Shown: in pieces, positions 1 through 7,475 of the stretch | Position numbering within the stretch: position 1 is the stretch's first letter | Layout of the letters: every line of letters starts with the position of its first letter | Origin: Thermomonas aquatica | GTDB taxonomy: Bacteria; Pseudomonadota; Gammaproteobacteria; Xanthomonadales; Xanthomonadaceae | Length of the DNA stretch: 64,000 nucleotides | Direction of reading: 5' to 3' | NCBI RefSeq assembly: GCF_006337105.1 | Contig: NZ_CP040871.1 | Coordinates: 124,001 to 188,000 of the forward strand | The notes under the pieces: generated by a model | What the model was told of the DNA's origin: nothing | The model's input: the letters and a program-made list of their open reading frames with translations, nothing else | Database searches by the model: none | Program-made: the position numbers and the translations under genes

Positions 1-411
1 CGCGAGCGCATCAGCCTGGGCGTCAAGCAGATGGAGCAGGACCCGCTGGGCCAGTTCATGGCGAGCAACCCGAAGGGCAGCAAGGTCACCGGCACCGTCA
101 AGGAAGTCGACGCCAAGGGCGCGACCATCGACCTCGGCGAGGGCGTGGAAGGCTACGTGTCGGCCCGCGACGTCGCCGACGAGCGCGTGGACGACGCCAG
201 CCAGTACCTGAAGGTCGGCCAGCAGGTCGAAGCCAAGTTCGTGGGCATGGACCGCAAGGGCCGCAGCCTGCAGCTGTCGATCAAGGGCAAGGACGACGCC
301 GAAACCGCCGAAGCGATGGCCGAGTACAACAAGGCCTCCTCCGACGCCGCCAGCGGCACCACCAAGCTGGGCGCGCTGCTGCGCGAGCAGCTGAACAGCA
401 AGTCCGAGTGA
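1..411 (+). CDS. rpsA: 30S ribosomal protein S1, C-terminal part (5' end outside window)
   Basis: The reading frame is open from the first base, so only the last 136 residues are present. They hold one complete S1 (OB-fold) RNA-binding repeat at about residues 26-98 of the fragment, followed by the acidic, Ala/Ser-rich tail typical of the C terminus of bacterial S1. S1 binds mRNA on the 30S platform and helps start translation on weakly Shine-Dalgarno-dependent messages. It is followed by a strong terminator and then ihfB, the usual rpsA-ihfB order of gammaproteobacteria. The family and the order agree, so the call is secure although most of the gene lies outside. Confidence 0.95.
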   Translation, partial: RERISLGVKQMEQDPLGQFMASNPKGSKVTGTVKEVDAKGATIDLGEGVEGYVSARDVADERVDDASQYLKVGQQVEAKFVGMDRKGRSLQLSIKGKDDAETAEAMAEYNKASSDAASGTTKLGALLREQLNSKSE

Positions 412-432
412 TCGGCTCGCCGTAGCAAACGT

Positions 433-462
433 GGCGGCCCGGTTCCGGCCGGGCCGCCATTT
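433..462 (+). terminator. Rho-independent terminator after rpsA
   Basis: A perfect 10-bp GC stem (433-442 with 449-458, loop TTCCGG) is followed by ATTTTC. It lies about 20 bp after the rpsA stop codon and just before ihfB, so it should end rpsA transcripts or partly attenuate read-through into ihfB. Confidence 0.75.
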
Positions 463-491
463 TCATGGTTGCAGTTGCAAAGCACGGGTCC

Positions 492-794
492 ATGACCAAG
501 TCCGAACTCATCGAATTGCTGGCCCGGCGCCAGCCGCACCTGAAGGCCGACGACGTCGACCTGTCGGTGAAGTCGTTGCTGCAGATGATGGGCACCGCCC
601 TCGCCGACGGCGATCGCATCGAAGTGCGCGGGTTCGGCAGTTTTTCCCTGCATTTCCGCCCGCCGCGCACCGGCCGCAACCCGAAGACTGGCGATGCCGT
701 CGCCCTGCCGGGCAAGCATGTCCCGCATTTCAAGCCGGGCAAGGAATTGCGCGAGCGCGTGACCACCGTCGTGCCGCTGCCGACCGACGACTGA
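492..794 (+). CDS. ihfB: Integration host factor subunit beta
   Basis: This 100-residue protein starts MTKSEL and is collinear with IHF-beta. It has the DNA-intercalating beta-arm signature RGFGSFSLH and the [10 protein letters not shown] turn, and ends in the basic [12 protein letters not shown] segment. IHF-beta pairs with IHF-alpha to bend DNA by about 160 degrees at promoters, origins and recombination sites. An upstream in-frame ATG at 465 overlaps the terminator hairpin tail and would add nine residues unlike the family, so 492 was chosen. Confidence 0.96.
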   Translation: MTKSELIELLARRQPHLKADDVDLSVKSLLQMMGTALADGDRIEVRGFGSFSLHFRPPRTGRNPKTGDAVALPGKHVPHFKPGKELRERVTTVVPLPTDD

Positions 795-843
795 TCCGCC
801 GTAGTCCGCTAAGCTAGCAGGCGATTCCGCAGGGTCGACCTCG

Positions 844-1131
844 ATGATCCGCCTGATCCGCCTGATCGTCGCCATCGCCTGCATCCTGCTGGGTGCGATC
901 GTCGGCGCACTGAACACCCAACCCGTGCTGCTCGACTTCGGCATCGCCAGCGTGCGCGCCAGCCTTGGCCTGAGCGTGCTGGTCGCGTTGCTGCTGGGCG
1001 TGCTGGTGGGCGGCACCATCCTCGCGGTCGGCGTGGTGGCGCCACTGCGCCGGCGCCTGCGCCGCGCCGAAAACGCCGCGCGCGCGATGCGCATGGAGCA
1101 CAGCGACATGGACGGGCTTTCCAATGGGTAG
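844..1131 (+). CDS. lapA: LapA family (DUF1049) inner-membrane protein
   Basis: This 95-residue protein has two membrane helices (about residues 3-25 and 41-63) and a short basic cytoplasmic coil, matching the lipopolysaccharide assembly protein A (DUF1049) family. LapA works with LapB at the inner membrane to coordinate LPS assembly and LpxC turnover. Its stop overlaps the start of lapB by 8 bp, so the two are probably translationally coupled, as in other gammaproteobacteria. Confidence 0.88.
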   Translation: MIRLIRLIVAIACILLGAIVGALNTQPVLLDFGIASVRASLGLSVLVALLLGVLVGGTILAVGVVAPLRRRLRRAENAARAMRMEHSDMDGLSNG

Positions 1132-2323
1132 CTTCAATTTCGACGTGTGGATCTGGTTCGTGGTGCTGGTGCCGTTGGCGGCGCTGGCAGGCTGGGTGAT
1201 CGGCCGGCGCGGCGGCGAGCGCCACAGCGACAGCCAGGTCAGCAAGTTGTCGACCACCTATTTCCGCGGGCTGAACTACCTGTTGAACGAACAGCCGGAC
1301 AAGGCGATCGAGTTGTTCCTGCACATCGCCGAACTGGACAAGGACACCTTCGAGACCCAGGTCGCGCTGGGCCACCTGTTCCGCCGCCGCGGCGAGGTGG
1401 ACCGCGCGATCCGGCTGCACCAGGCGCTGGCGCAGCGCAACGACCTCAACGATGCGCAGAAGGTGCAGGCGCTGTCCGCGCTTGGCGAGGACTACATGCG
1501 TTCCGGCCTGCTGGACCGCGCCGAAACCGTGTTCTCCGACCTTGCGCGGATCGACCAGCGCGCGCCGCAGGCATTGCGCCACCTGATCGGCATCTACCAG
1601 GCGGAGCGCGACTGGGAGAAGGCGATCGAGAACGCGAGTCGCTTCGAGGCGGCCACCGGCGAGCCGATGGGCAAGCTGGTCGCCCAGTTCGAATGCGAAC
1701 TGGCCGACCGCCAGCGCGCCGCGGGCGAGATCGGGGCCGCGCGCGCCTCGATCGCCCGCGCCTACGCCGCCGACTCGAGCTCGGTGCGCGCCGGCATCAG
1801 CGAAGGCCGGATCGAAGCCGAAGCCGGCAACCCGGCGGGCGCGGTCCGCGCGTTCGAACGCGCCGCCCGCCACGATCCCGATTACCTGCCGGTGATCCTG
1901 CCGGCATTGCTCGAAAGCTACGACAAGGTGGGCGAGCGCACCGGCGCGCGCGCGTTCCTGGCCGAGATGAGCGAACACTACCGCGGCATCTCGCCGGTGC
2001 TGGCGCTGACCCGGATGGTCGAGGCGGAGGAGGGCGTGGCCGCGGCGCGGCGTTACCTGGGCCAGCAGCTGAAGGACCGGCCCTCGGTGCGCGGCGAAGC
2101 GGCCTTGATCGACCTGACCCTCGCCGAGCATCCCGACCTGGAGCAGGCGGACGCCAGGGCGACCCTGCACGACCTCAAGCACATCACCGACCAGTTGCTG
2201 GTGCGCAACCCGAGTTATCGCTGCAACCGTTGCGGCTTCGGCGCGCGCAGCCACCACTGGCAATGCCCCAGCTGCAAGGAATGGGGGACGGTGAAGCCGC
2301 TGCTGAACTATGCCGTGGTCTGA
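1124..2323 (+). CDS. lapB: Lipopolysaccharide assembly protein LapB
   Basis: The protein has 399 residues: an N-terminal membrane anchor (about 5-24), a long run of TPR-like helical repeats, and a C-terminal rubredoxin-like metal knuckle with C367/C370 and C381/C384. This is the full LapB (YciM) architecture. LapB acts as an adaptor between FtsH and LpxC and organises LPS assembly proteins. It overlaps lapA at its 5' end and the following glycosyltransferase gene by 14 bp, which suggests one envelope-biogenesis transcript. Confidence 0.93.
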   Translation: MGSFNFDVWIWFVVLVPLAALAGWVIGRRGGERHSDSQVSKLSTTYFRGLNYLLNEQPDKAIELFLHIAELDKDTFETQVALGHLFRRRGEVDRAIRLHQALAQRNDLNDAQKVQALSALGEDYMRSGLLDRAETVFSDLARIDQRAPQALRHLIGIYQAERDWEKAIENASRFEAATGEPMGKLVAQFECELADRQRAAGEIGAARASIARAYAADSSSVRAGISEGRIEAEAGNPAGAVRAFERAARHDPDYLPVILPALLESYDKVGERTGARAFLAEMSEHYRGISPVLALTRMVEAEEGVAAARRYLGQQLKDRPSVRGEAALIDLTLAEHPDLEQADARATLHDLKHITDQLLVRNPSYRCNRCGFGARSHHWQCPSCKEWGTVKPLLNYAVV

Positions 2324-3332
2324 GCCGGCGGCGCTGGCGCCGGCGATGCTGGCCGGCGCCTTCCTGCTGGCCGCCGTGGTGTCCGCGCTCGGCAGCGCCT
2401 GGTCCATCGCCCATGCCCATCGCAACCAGCTGATCGACCAACCCGGCGAGCGCCGCAGCCACGACATCCCCACCCCGCGCGGTGGCGGCATCGGCATCGT
2501 GGCCGCCTGCCTGGTGGCGATGGCCGCCGCCGCGGGCTTCGGCCCGGCCTCGCGCAGTGGCTGGCTGGTCGCGGCTGGCCTTTCGCTGGTCGCGGCGATC
2601 GGCTGGTGGGACGACCACCGCCCGTTGCCGGCCTGGCCGCGGCTGCTGGTGCATGCCGTCGCCTCCGCCTGCCTGGCGTGGGCGATGCACCTGCAGGGAG
2701 CGCAACCGGTCGTGGTCGCCATCGCATTCCTGTCGGCGCTGGTGCTGGTCAATGCATGGAACTTCATGGACGGCATCAACGGCCTGGCGGCAAGCCAGGC
2801 CCTGTTGTGCGCGGCCGGATACGCGGCCGTGCTGGGCGATGCGTGGCGCTTGCTGGCCTTGGTCCTGGCCGGTGCCTGCCTGGGCTTCCTGCCGTTCAAT
2901 GCGCCGCGGGCGAAGGTCTTCCTCGGCGATGTCGGCAGTGGCGCGCTTGGCTACGTGGTGGCGGCCTTGCTTGCGGCTGGATTCGCGTCGCGGCCGATGG
3001 CCGGCTGGCCGCTGCTGCTGCTGCCGCCGCTGGCGATGCTGGCCGATGCCGGCCTGACCCTGTTGTGGCGGATGCGCCGCGGCGAACGCTGGTGGCAGGC
3101 GCACGTGCAGCATGCGTTCCAGCGCTGGAGCCGGCAGCGCGGGCACCTCAGGGTGTGCGCCGGCTATGCGCTCTGGACGTTTGCGGCGGTTGCGATCATG
3201 CTTGCGGCGCTGCATTGGCCCGTGCGCATCGCGCTGGGGGTGGCGCTGGCGGTGTTGCTGGCGTCGGCAGGGGCGTGGCTTCGGCTGCACCGGCGTTACG
3301 AGAAGAACAATACCGAAGGATTCGGGACATGA
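2310..3332 (+). CDS. WecA/WbpL-type undecaprenyl-phosphate glycosyl-1-phosphate transferase
   Basis: This polytopic membrane protein of 340 residues belongs to the MraY/WecA/WbpL family. It shows the diagnostic NAWNFMDGINGL motif (from residue 148) and FLGDVGSG (204-211), which contain the metal- and nucleotide-binding aspartates. Such enzymes load the first sugar-1-phosphate of O-antigen or other surface glycans onto undecaprenyl phosphate. It overlaps lapB upstream and sits directly before a CapD/WbpM-like dehydratase, the same pairing as wbpL/wbpM in Pseudomonas B-band LPS loci. The exact sugar is not readable from sequence. Confidence 0.88.
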   Translation: MPWSEPAALAPAMLAGAFLLAAVVSALGSAWSIAHAHRNQLIDQPGERRSHDIPTPRGGGIGIVAACLVAMAAAAGFGPASRSGWLVAAGLSLVAAIGWWDDHRPLPAWPRLLVHAVASACLAWAMHLQGAQPVVVAIAFLSALVLVNAWNFMDGINGLAASQALLCAAGYAAVLGDAWRLLALVLAGACLGFLPFNAPRAKVFLGDVGSGALGYVVAALLAAGFASRPMAGWPLLLLPPLAMLADAGLTLLWRMRRGERWWQAHVQHAFQRWSRQRGHLRVCAGYALWTFAAVAIMLAALHWPVRIALGVALAVLLASAGAWLRLHRRYEKNNTEGFGT

Positions 3333-5239
3333 CGATCTGGCGGGACCGGTTCAAGTACGGCTTGCCGCGACTGGCGGTGATGGTGCATGACCTCGCCATG
3401 GTCTGGGTCTGCTGGCAGGGCCTGCACTACGTGCGTTACGCCTTGCAGCCCACCCCGCTGCCGCTGGAGCCGTTTTCCAGCACCGTGCTGATCGTGATGG
3501 TGGCGCAGGGTCTGATCTCCTGGCGGGTCGGCCTGTATCGGGGCCTGTGGCGCTTCGCCAGCGTCCCCGACCTGCTCAATATCTTCAAGGCCAGCCTGCT
3601 GGGCCTGCTGGCGGTGGTGGCCGGGCTGTTCTTCTACAGCCGGCTCGACCTGGTGTCGCGCGCGGCCTTGCTGCTGTATCCGTTCGTGCTGACCATGCTG
3701 CTGGGCGCGCCGCGCCTGATCTTCCGTGCCTGGAAGGACCAGCGCCTGCTGCGCTCGGACGACACCGCCGAACGCGTGCTGATCCTCGGCGCGGGGCAGG
3801 CCGGCGAAGCGCTGGTGCGCGACCTGCGCCGGATCGGCCGCTACCAGCCGGTCGGCTTCCTCGACGACGCCGCCGCCCTGCGCGGTACCCGACTGCAGGG
3901 GCTGCCGATCCTTGGCCGGGTCAACGACGTGGTCCGGATCGCGCGCGAGACCGGGGTACAGCTGCTGGTCATCGCCATGCCCTCGCTGGATGCGATCGCG
4001 ATGCGGCGCGTGGTCGGCATCTGCGAGGAGAGCGGGGTGCCGTTCCGCACCGTGCCGCGGCTGGCGGATGTGCTGGATGGCCGCTCGCTGCCCGGCCAGC
4101 TGAAGGAAGTGGCGATCGAGGATCTGCTCGGCCGGCAGCCGCTCAATCCGGACTGGAAGGCGATCCGCAACTGGCTGGGCGGGCGTTCCGTGCTGGTGAC
4201 CGGCGCCGGTGGTTCGATCGGCTCCGAACTGTGCCGGCAATGCGCCCGCCACGGCGCCAGGCGCATCGCCTTGCTCGAGATCGACGAACTCGCGCTGCTG
4301 ACGGTCGAAGCCGACTTGCGGCGCGATTTCCCCGGCATCGAATGCCTGCCGGTGCTCGGCGACGCCGGCGATCCGGCGGTGATCGCGCATGCCTTGCGCG
4401 AAGCGGAACCCGAAGCCGTGTTCCATGCCGCCGCCTACAAGCAGGTGCCGCTGCTGCAGCGGCAGCTGCGCGAAGCGGTGCGCAACAACGTGCTGACCAC
4501 CGATGTGGTGGCGCGCGCCAGCCGCGATGCGGGCGTCGGCACCTTCGTGCTGATCTCCACCGACAAGGCGGTCGATCCGGTCAACGTGCTGGGCGCGACC
4601 AAGCGCCTGGCGGAAATGCTCTGCCAATCCCTGGTCGACCCGCGTTCGACCCGCTTCGTGACCGTGCGTTTCGGCAACGTGCTGGATTCGGCCGGCAGCG
4701 TGGTGCCGCTGTTCCGCGAACAGATCCGCCGCGGCGGGCCGGTGACGGTCACCGACCCGGACGTGACGCGCTACTTCATGACCATCCCCGAAGCCTGCCA
4801 GTTGATCCTGCAGGCCTCGGCCATCGGCGCGCAGCAGGCGGTGTACACCCTGGACATGGGCGAGGCAGTGTCGATCCGCATGCTCGCCGAGCAGATGATC
4901 CGCCTGGCCGGCAAGCAGCCGGGCAAGGACATCGCCATCGAATACACCGGCCTGCGACCCGGCGAGAAGCTGCACGAAACCCTGTTCCACGTCGACGAGC
5001 GCTACAGCGCCACCGTCCATCCCAAGATCCTGCAGGCCTTGCCGCGCAGCGTCAGCGGGGAGCGCGTGGAGCCGGCGCTGCAGGCATTGCGCGAGGCCGC
5101 CGCCAGCTACGACCTCGATCGGCTCGCCGCGTCGCTGCGTGCGGCAGTTCCGGAATTCAATCCGTCGGCCGACGATGCCGACAACGCGCGCGAATCGACC
5201 ATCGTCGCGTTCCCGGCACGCCGCGCGCGCCAGCAGTAA
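3329..5239 (+). CDS. CapD/WbpM/FlaA1-family nucleoside-diphosphate-sugar 4,6-dehydratase/epimerase
   Basis: The product has 636 residues: about four membrane helices at the N terminus, a CoA-binding-like Rossmann domain, then a CapD short-chain dehydrogenase domain with the NAD-binding GAGGSIG at 292-298. Full-length WbpM-type enzymes make UDP-QuiNAc-type sugars in the inner membrane for surface polysaccharide. The ISTDKA active-site strand is present, but the position that is usually Met in MxxxK is Leu421 (L421-x3-K425). The start at 3329 overlaps the preceding transferase gene by 4 bp; the frame is open far upstream, but the overlap and the family N terminus support this start. Confidence 0.9.
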   Translation: MTIWRDRFKYGLPRLAVMVHDLAMVWVCWQGLHYVRYALQPTPLPLEPFSSTVLIVMVAQGLISWRVGLYRGLWRFASVPDLLNIFKASLLGLLAVVAGLFFYSRLDLVSRAALLLYPFVLTMLLGAPRLIFRAWKDQRLLRSDDTAERVLILGAGQAGEALVRDLRRIGRYQPVGFLDDAAALRGTRLQGLPILGRVNDVVRIARETGVQLLVIAMPSLDAIAMRRVVGICEESGVPFRTVPRLADVLDGRSLPGQLKEVAIEDLLGRQPLNPDWKAIRNWLGGRSVLVTGAGGSIGSELCRQCARHGARRIALLEIDELALLTVEADLRRDFPGIECLPVLGDAGDPAVIAHALREAEPEAVFHAAAYKQVPLLQRQLREAVRNNVLTTDVVARASRDAGVGTFVLISTDKAVDPVNVLGATKRLAEMLCQSLVDPRSTRFVTVRFGNVLDSAGSVVPLFREQIRRGGPVTVTDPDVTRYFMTIPEACQLILQASAIGAQQAVYTLDMGEAVSIRMLAEQMIRLAGKQPGKDIAIEYTGLRPGEKLHETLFHVDERYSATVHPKILQALPRSVSGERVEPALQALREAAASYDLDRLAASLRAAVPEFNPSADDADNARESTIVAFPARRARQQ

Positions 5240-5264
5240 GCGACCGACGGCCGACGACCGACGC

Positions 5265-6176
5265 ATGCAGAAGCAGAATCCATCGCGCCGCGTGCGCATC
5301 GCCGTGTTCCCGGTCGCCGGTCTCGGCACCCGCTTCCTGCCGGCCACCAAGACCGTGCCGAAGGAGATGCTGCCGATCGTCGACAAGCCGTTGATCCAGT
5401 ACGCGGTGGACGAGGCGGTGGAAGCCGGTTGCGACACCCTGGTGTTCATCACCAACCGCTACAAGCACGCGGTGGCCGACTACTTCGACAAGGCCTACGA
5501 ACTGGAACAGAAGCTGGAGAAGGCCGGCAAGGCCGAACAGCTGGAACTGATCCGCAACGTGCTGCCGCCCGGCGTGCGCGCGGTGTTCGTCACCCAGGCC
5601 GAGGCGCTGGGCCTTGGGCATGCCGTGCTCTGCGCGAAGCCCGTGGTCGGGAACCAGCCGTTCGCGGTGTTGTTGCCGGACGACCTGATCTGGAGCCGCG
5701 GCGACGGCGCGCTGAAGCAGATGGCCGACCATGCCGAACGCACCGGCGGCAGCGCCATCGCGGTGCAGGACGTGCCGCGCGAACAGACCAAGAGCTACGG
5801 CATCGTCGCCACCGAAGGTTTCGATGGGCAGGCGGGCCGCATCTCGCAGATCGTCGAGAAGCCGAAGCCCGAGGACGCGCCGAGCAACCTCGCGGTGGTC
5901 GGGCGCTACGTGCTCAGTCCGCGCATCTTCGAGTTGCTGGAGAAGACCGGGCAGGGCAGTGGCGGCGAGATCCAGCTGACCGATGCCATCGCCCAGCTGC
6001 TGCCGTTGGAGCAAGTCGACGCGTTCCGCTTCCACGGCACCCGCTTCGACTGCGGTACCCACCTCGGCCTGATCGAAGCCACCGTGCGCTATGCGCTGGA
6101 CCATGAATTGCTCAGCGATGCCGCACGCGCGTTGATGCAGAACGCCTTGAACGAAATGGGCGTGGTCGAGAACTGA
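5265..6176 (+). CDS. galU: UTP-glucose-1-phosphate uridylyltransferase
   Basis: This 303-residue nucleotidyltransferase carries the signature GLGTRFLPATK at residues 19-29 and the full GalU domain. It makes UDP-glucose from UTP and glucose-1-phosphate in the cytoplasm, feeding LPS, exopolysaccharide and nucleotide-sugar pools. This fits its place behind two surface-glycan genes, 25 bp after the dehydratase. The chosen ATG begins MQKQN and is followed closely by the conserved VFPVAG strand. A strong terminator follows. Confidence 0.95.
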   Translation: MQKQNPSRRVRIAVFPVAGLGTRFLPATKTVPKEMLPIVDKPLIQYAVDEAVEAGCDTLVFITNRYKHAVADYFDKAYELEQKLEKAGKAEQLELIRNVLPPGVRAVFVTQAEALGLGHAVLCAKPVVGNQPFAVLLPDDLIWSRGDGALKQMADHAERTGGSAIAVQDVPREQTKSYGIVATEGFDGQAGRISQIVEKPKPEDAPSNLAVVGRYVLSPRIFELLEKTGQGSGGEIQLTDAIAQLLPLEQVDAFRFHGTRFDCGTHLGLIEATVRYALDHELLSDAARALMQNALNEMGVVEN

Positions 6177-6193
6177 ATCGTCCAGCGCGGTAC

Positions 6194-6222
6194 AAAAAAA
6201 CGGGGCCATCGGCCCCGTTTTT
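6194..6222. terminator. Bidirectional terminator between galU and fadA
   Basis: An 8-bp stem (6200-6207 with 6211-6218) has an A-run on its left and a T-run on its right, so it can serve both the rightward galU transcript and the leftward fadA transcript that ends at 6244. Confidence 0.9.
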
Positions 6223-6243
6223 CGTTCCCGCCGCAGCGCGGAA

Positions 6244-7449
6244 TCAAAGCGCCTCGAAGATCCCCGCCGCGCCCATGCCGGTGCCGATGCACATCGTCAC
6301 CATGCCGTACTTCTGCTGGCGACGGCGCAGGCCGTGCACGATGGTCGCGGTGCGCACCGCGCCGGTCGCGCCCAGCGGGTGACCGAGGGCGATGGCGCCG
6401 CCGAGCGGATTCACCTTGGACGGATCCAGGCCGGAGTCCTTGATCACCGCCAGCGCCTGCGCGGCGAAGGCTTCGTTGAGCTCGATCCAGTCGAGTTGAT
6501 CCTTGGTCAGGCCGGCCTGCTTCAGCGCCTTCGGGATCGCCGCGATCGGGCCGATGCCCATCACTTCCGGGCGCACGCCGGCCACGCTGAAGCTCACGAA
6601 GCGGGCCAGCGGGGTCAGGCCGTAGTCCTTGATCGCCCGTTCGGAGGCCAGCAGCACCGCGCCGGCGCCATCGCTCATCTGCGAGGAATTGCCGGCGGTC
6701 ACGCTGCCGCCGAACTGGCCGTTGCGGAACACCGGGCGCAGCTTGCCCAGGCCTTCCAGGGTGGTGTCCGGGCGCGGGCCTTCGTCGGTTTCGACCAGCG
6801 ACTTCTTCAGCCGCACGGCATTGCCGGCGAGGTCGGGCAGGTGTGCGGTGATTTCGTAGGGGCTGATTTCGGAAGCGAATTCGCCGGCCGCGATCGCGGC
6901 GATGGCCTTCTGGTGCGAGGCCAGTGCGAACGCGTCCTGTTCCTCGCGGCTCACCTTCCATTCCTCGGCCACTTTCTCCGCGGTGATGCCCATGCCGTAG
7001 GCGATCGCCACGTGGTCGTCCTTGAACACCGACGGACTCAGCGCGACCTTGTTGCCCATCATCGGCACCATGCTCATCGACTCGGTGCCGCCGGCCAGCA
7101 TCAGGTCGGCATTGCCCAGCCGGATCTGGTCGGCGGCCAGCGCCACCGCCTGCAGGCCGGAGGAGCAGAAGCGGTTGATGGTCTGCGCGGCCACCGTGTC
7201 CGGCAGGCCGGCCAGCAGCACGCCGATGCGCGCCACGTTCATGCCTTGCTCGCCTTCCGGCATGGCGCAGCCGATGATCGCGTCGTCGATGCGGTTGACG
7301 TCGATGCCCGGCGCCTGCGCGACTACGCTGCGCAGCACGTGCGCCAGCATGTCGTCGGGGCGGGTATTGCGGAACACGCCGCGCGGCGCCTTGCCGACCG
7401 GGGTGCGGGTGGCGGCGACGATGTAGGCGTCCTGGATTTGCTTGATCAT
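6244..7449 (-). CDS. fadA: Acetyl-CoA C-acyltransferase (3-ketoacyl-CoA thiolase)
   Basis: This 401-residue thiolase has nucleophile C95 (NRFCSSGL), H357 in GGAIALGHP and C387 in the C-terminal MCIGTGMG motif. It performs the last step of fatty-acid beta-oxidation, releasing acetyl-CoA. It lies 27 bp downstream of the bifunctional fadN-like gene, on the same strand, and is the last gene of the psrA operon. An ATG at 7455 and another open start at 7479 exist; 7449 was preferred because an AGGA sits 9 bases upstream and family members begin at this point. Confidence 0.93.
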   Translation of the reverse strand: MIKQIQDAYIVAATRTPVGKAPRGVFRNTRPDDMLAHVLRSVVAQAPGIDVNRIDDAIIGCAMPEGEQGMNVARIGVLLAGLPDTVAAQTINRFCSSGLQAVALAADQIRLGNADLMLAGGTESMSMVPMMGNKVALSPSVFKDDHVAIAYGMGITAEKVAEEWKVSREEQDAFALASHQKAIAAIAAGEFASEISPYEITAHLPDLAGNAVRLKKSLVETDEGPRPDTTLEGLGKLRPVFRNGQFGGSVTAGNSSQMSDGAGAVLLASERAIKDYGLTPLARFVSFSVAGVRPEVMGIGPIAAIPKALKQAGLTKDQLDWIELNEAFAAQALAVIKDSGLDPSKVNPLGGAIALGHPLGATGAVRTATIVHGLRRRQQKYGMVTMCIGTGMGAAGIFEAL

Positions 7450-7475
7450 TGTCATGAGTCCTGTGTCGTCGTCGC

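Noticed and set aside
809..5455. Long minus-strand open frames of several hundred codons opposite lapB, capD and galU
   Set aside because: High GC leaves antisense frames open; they lack recognisable domains, are Arg/His/Gln-rich, and lie opposite well-supported genes.
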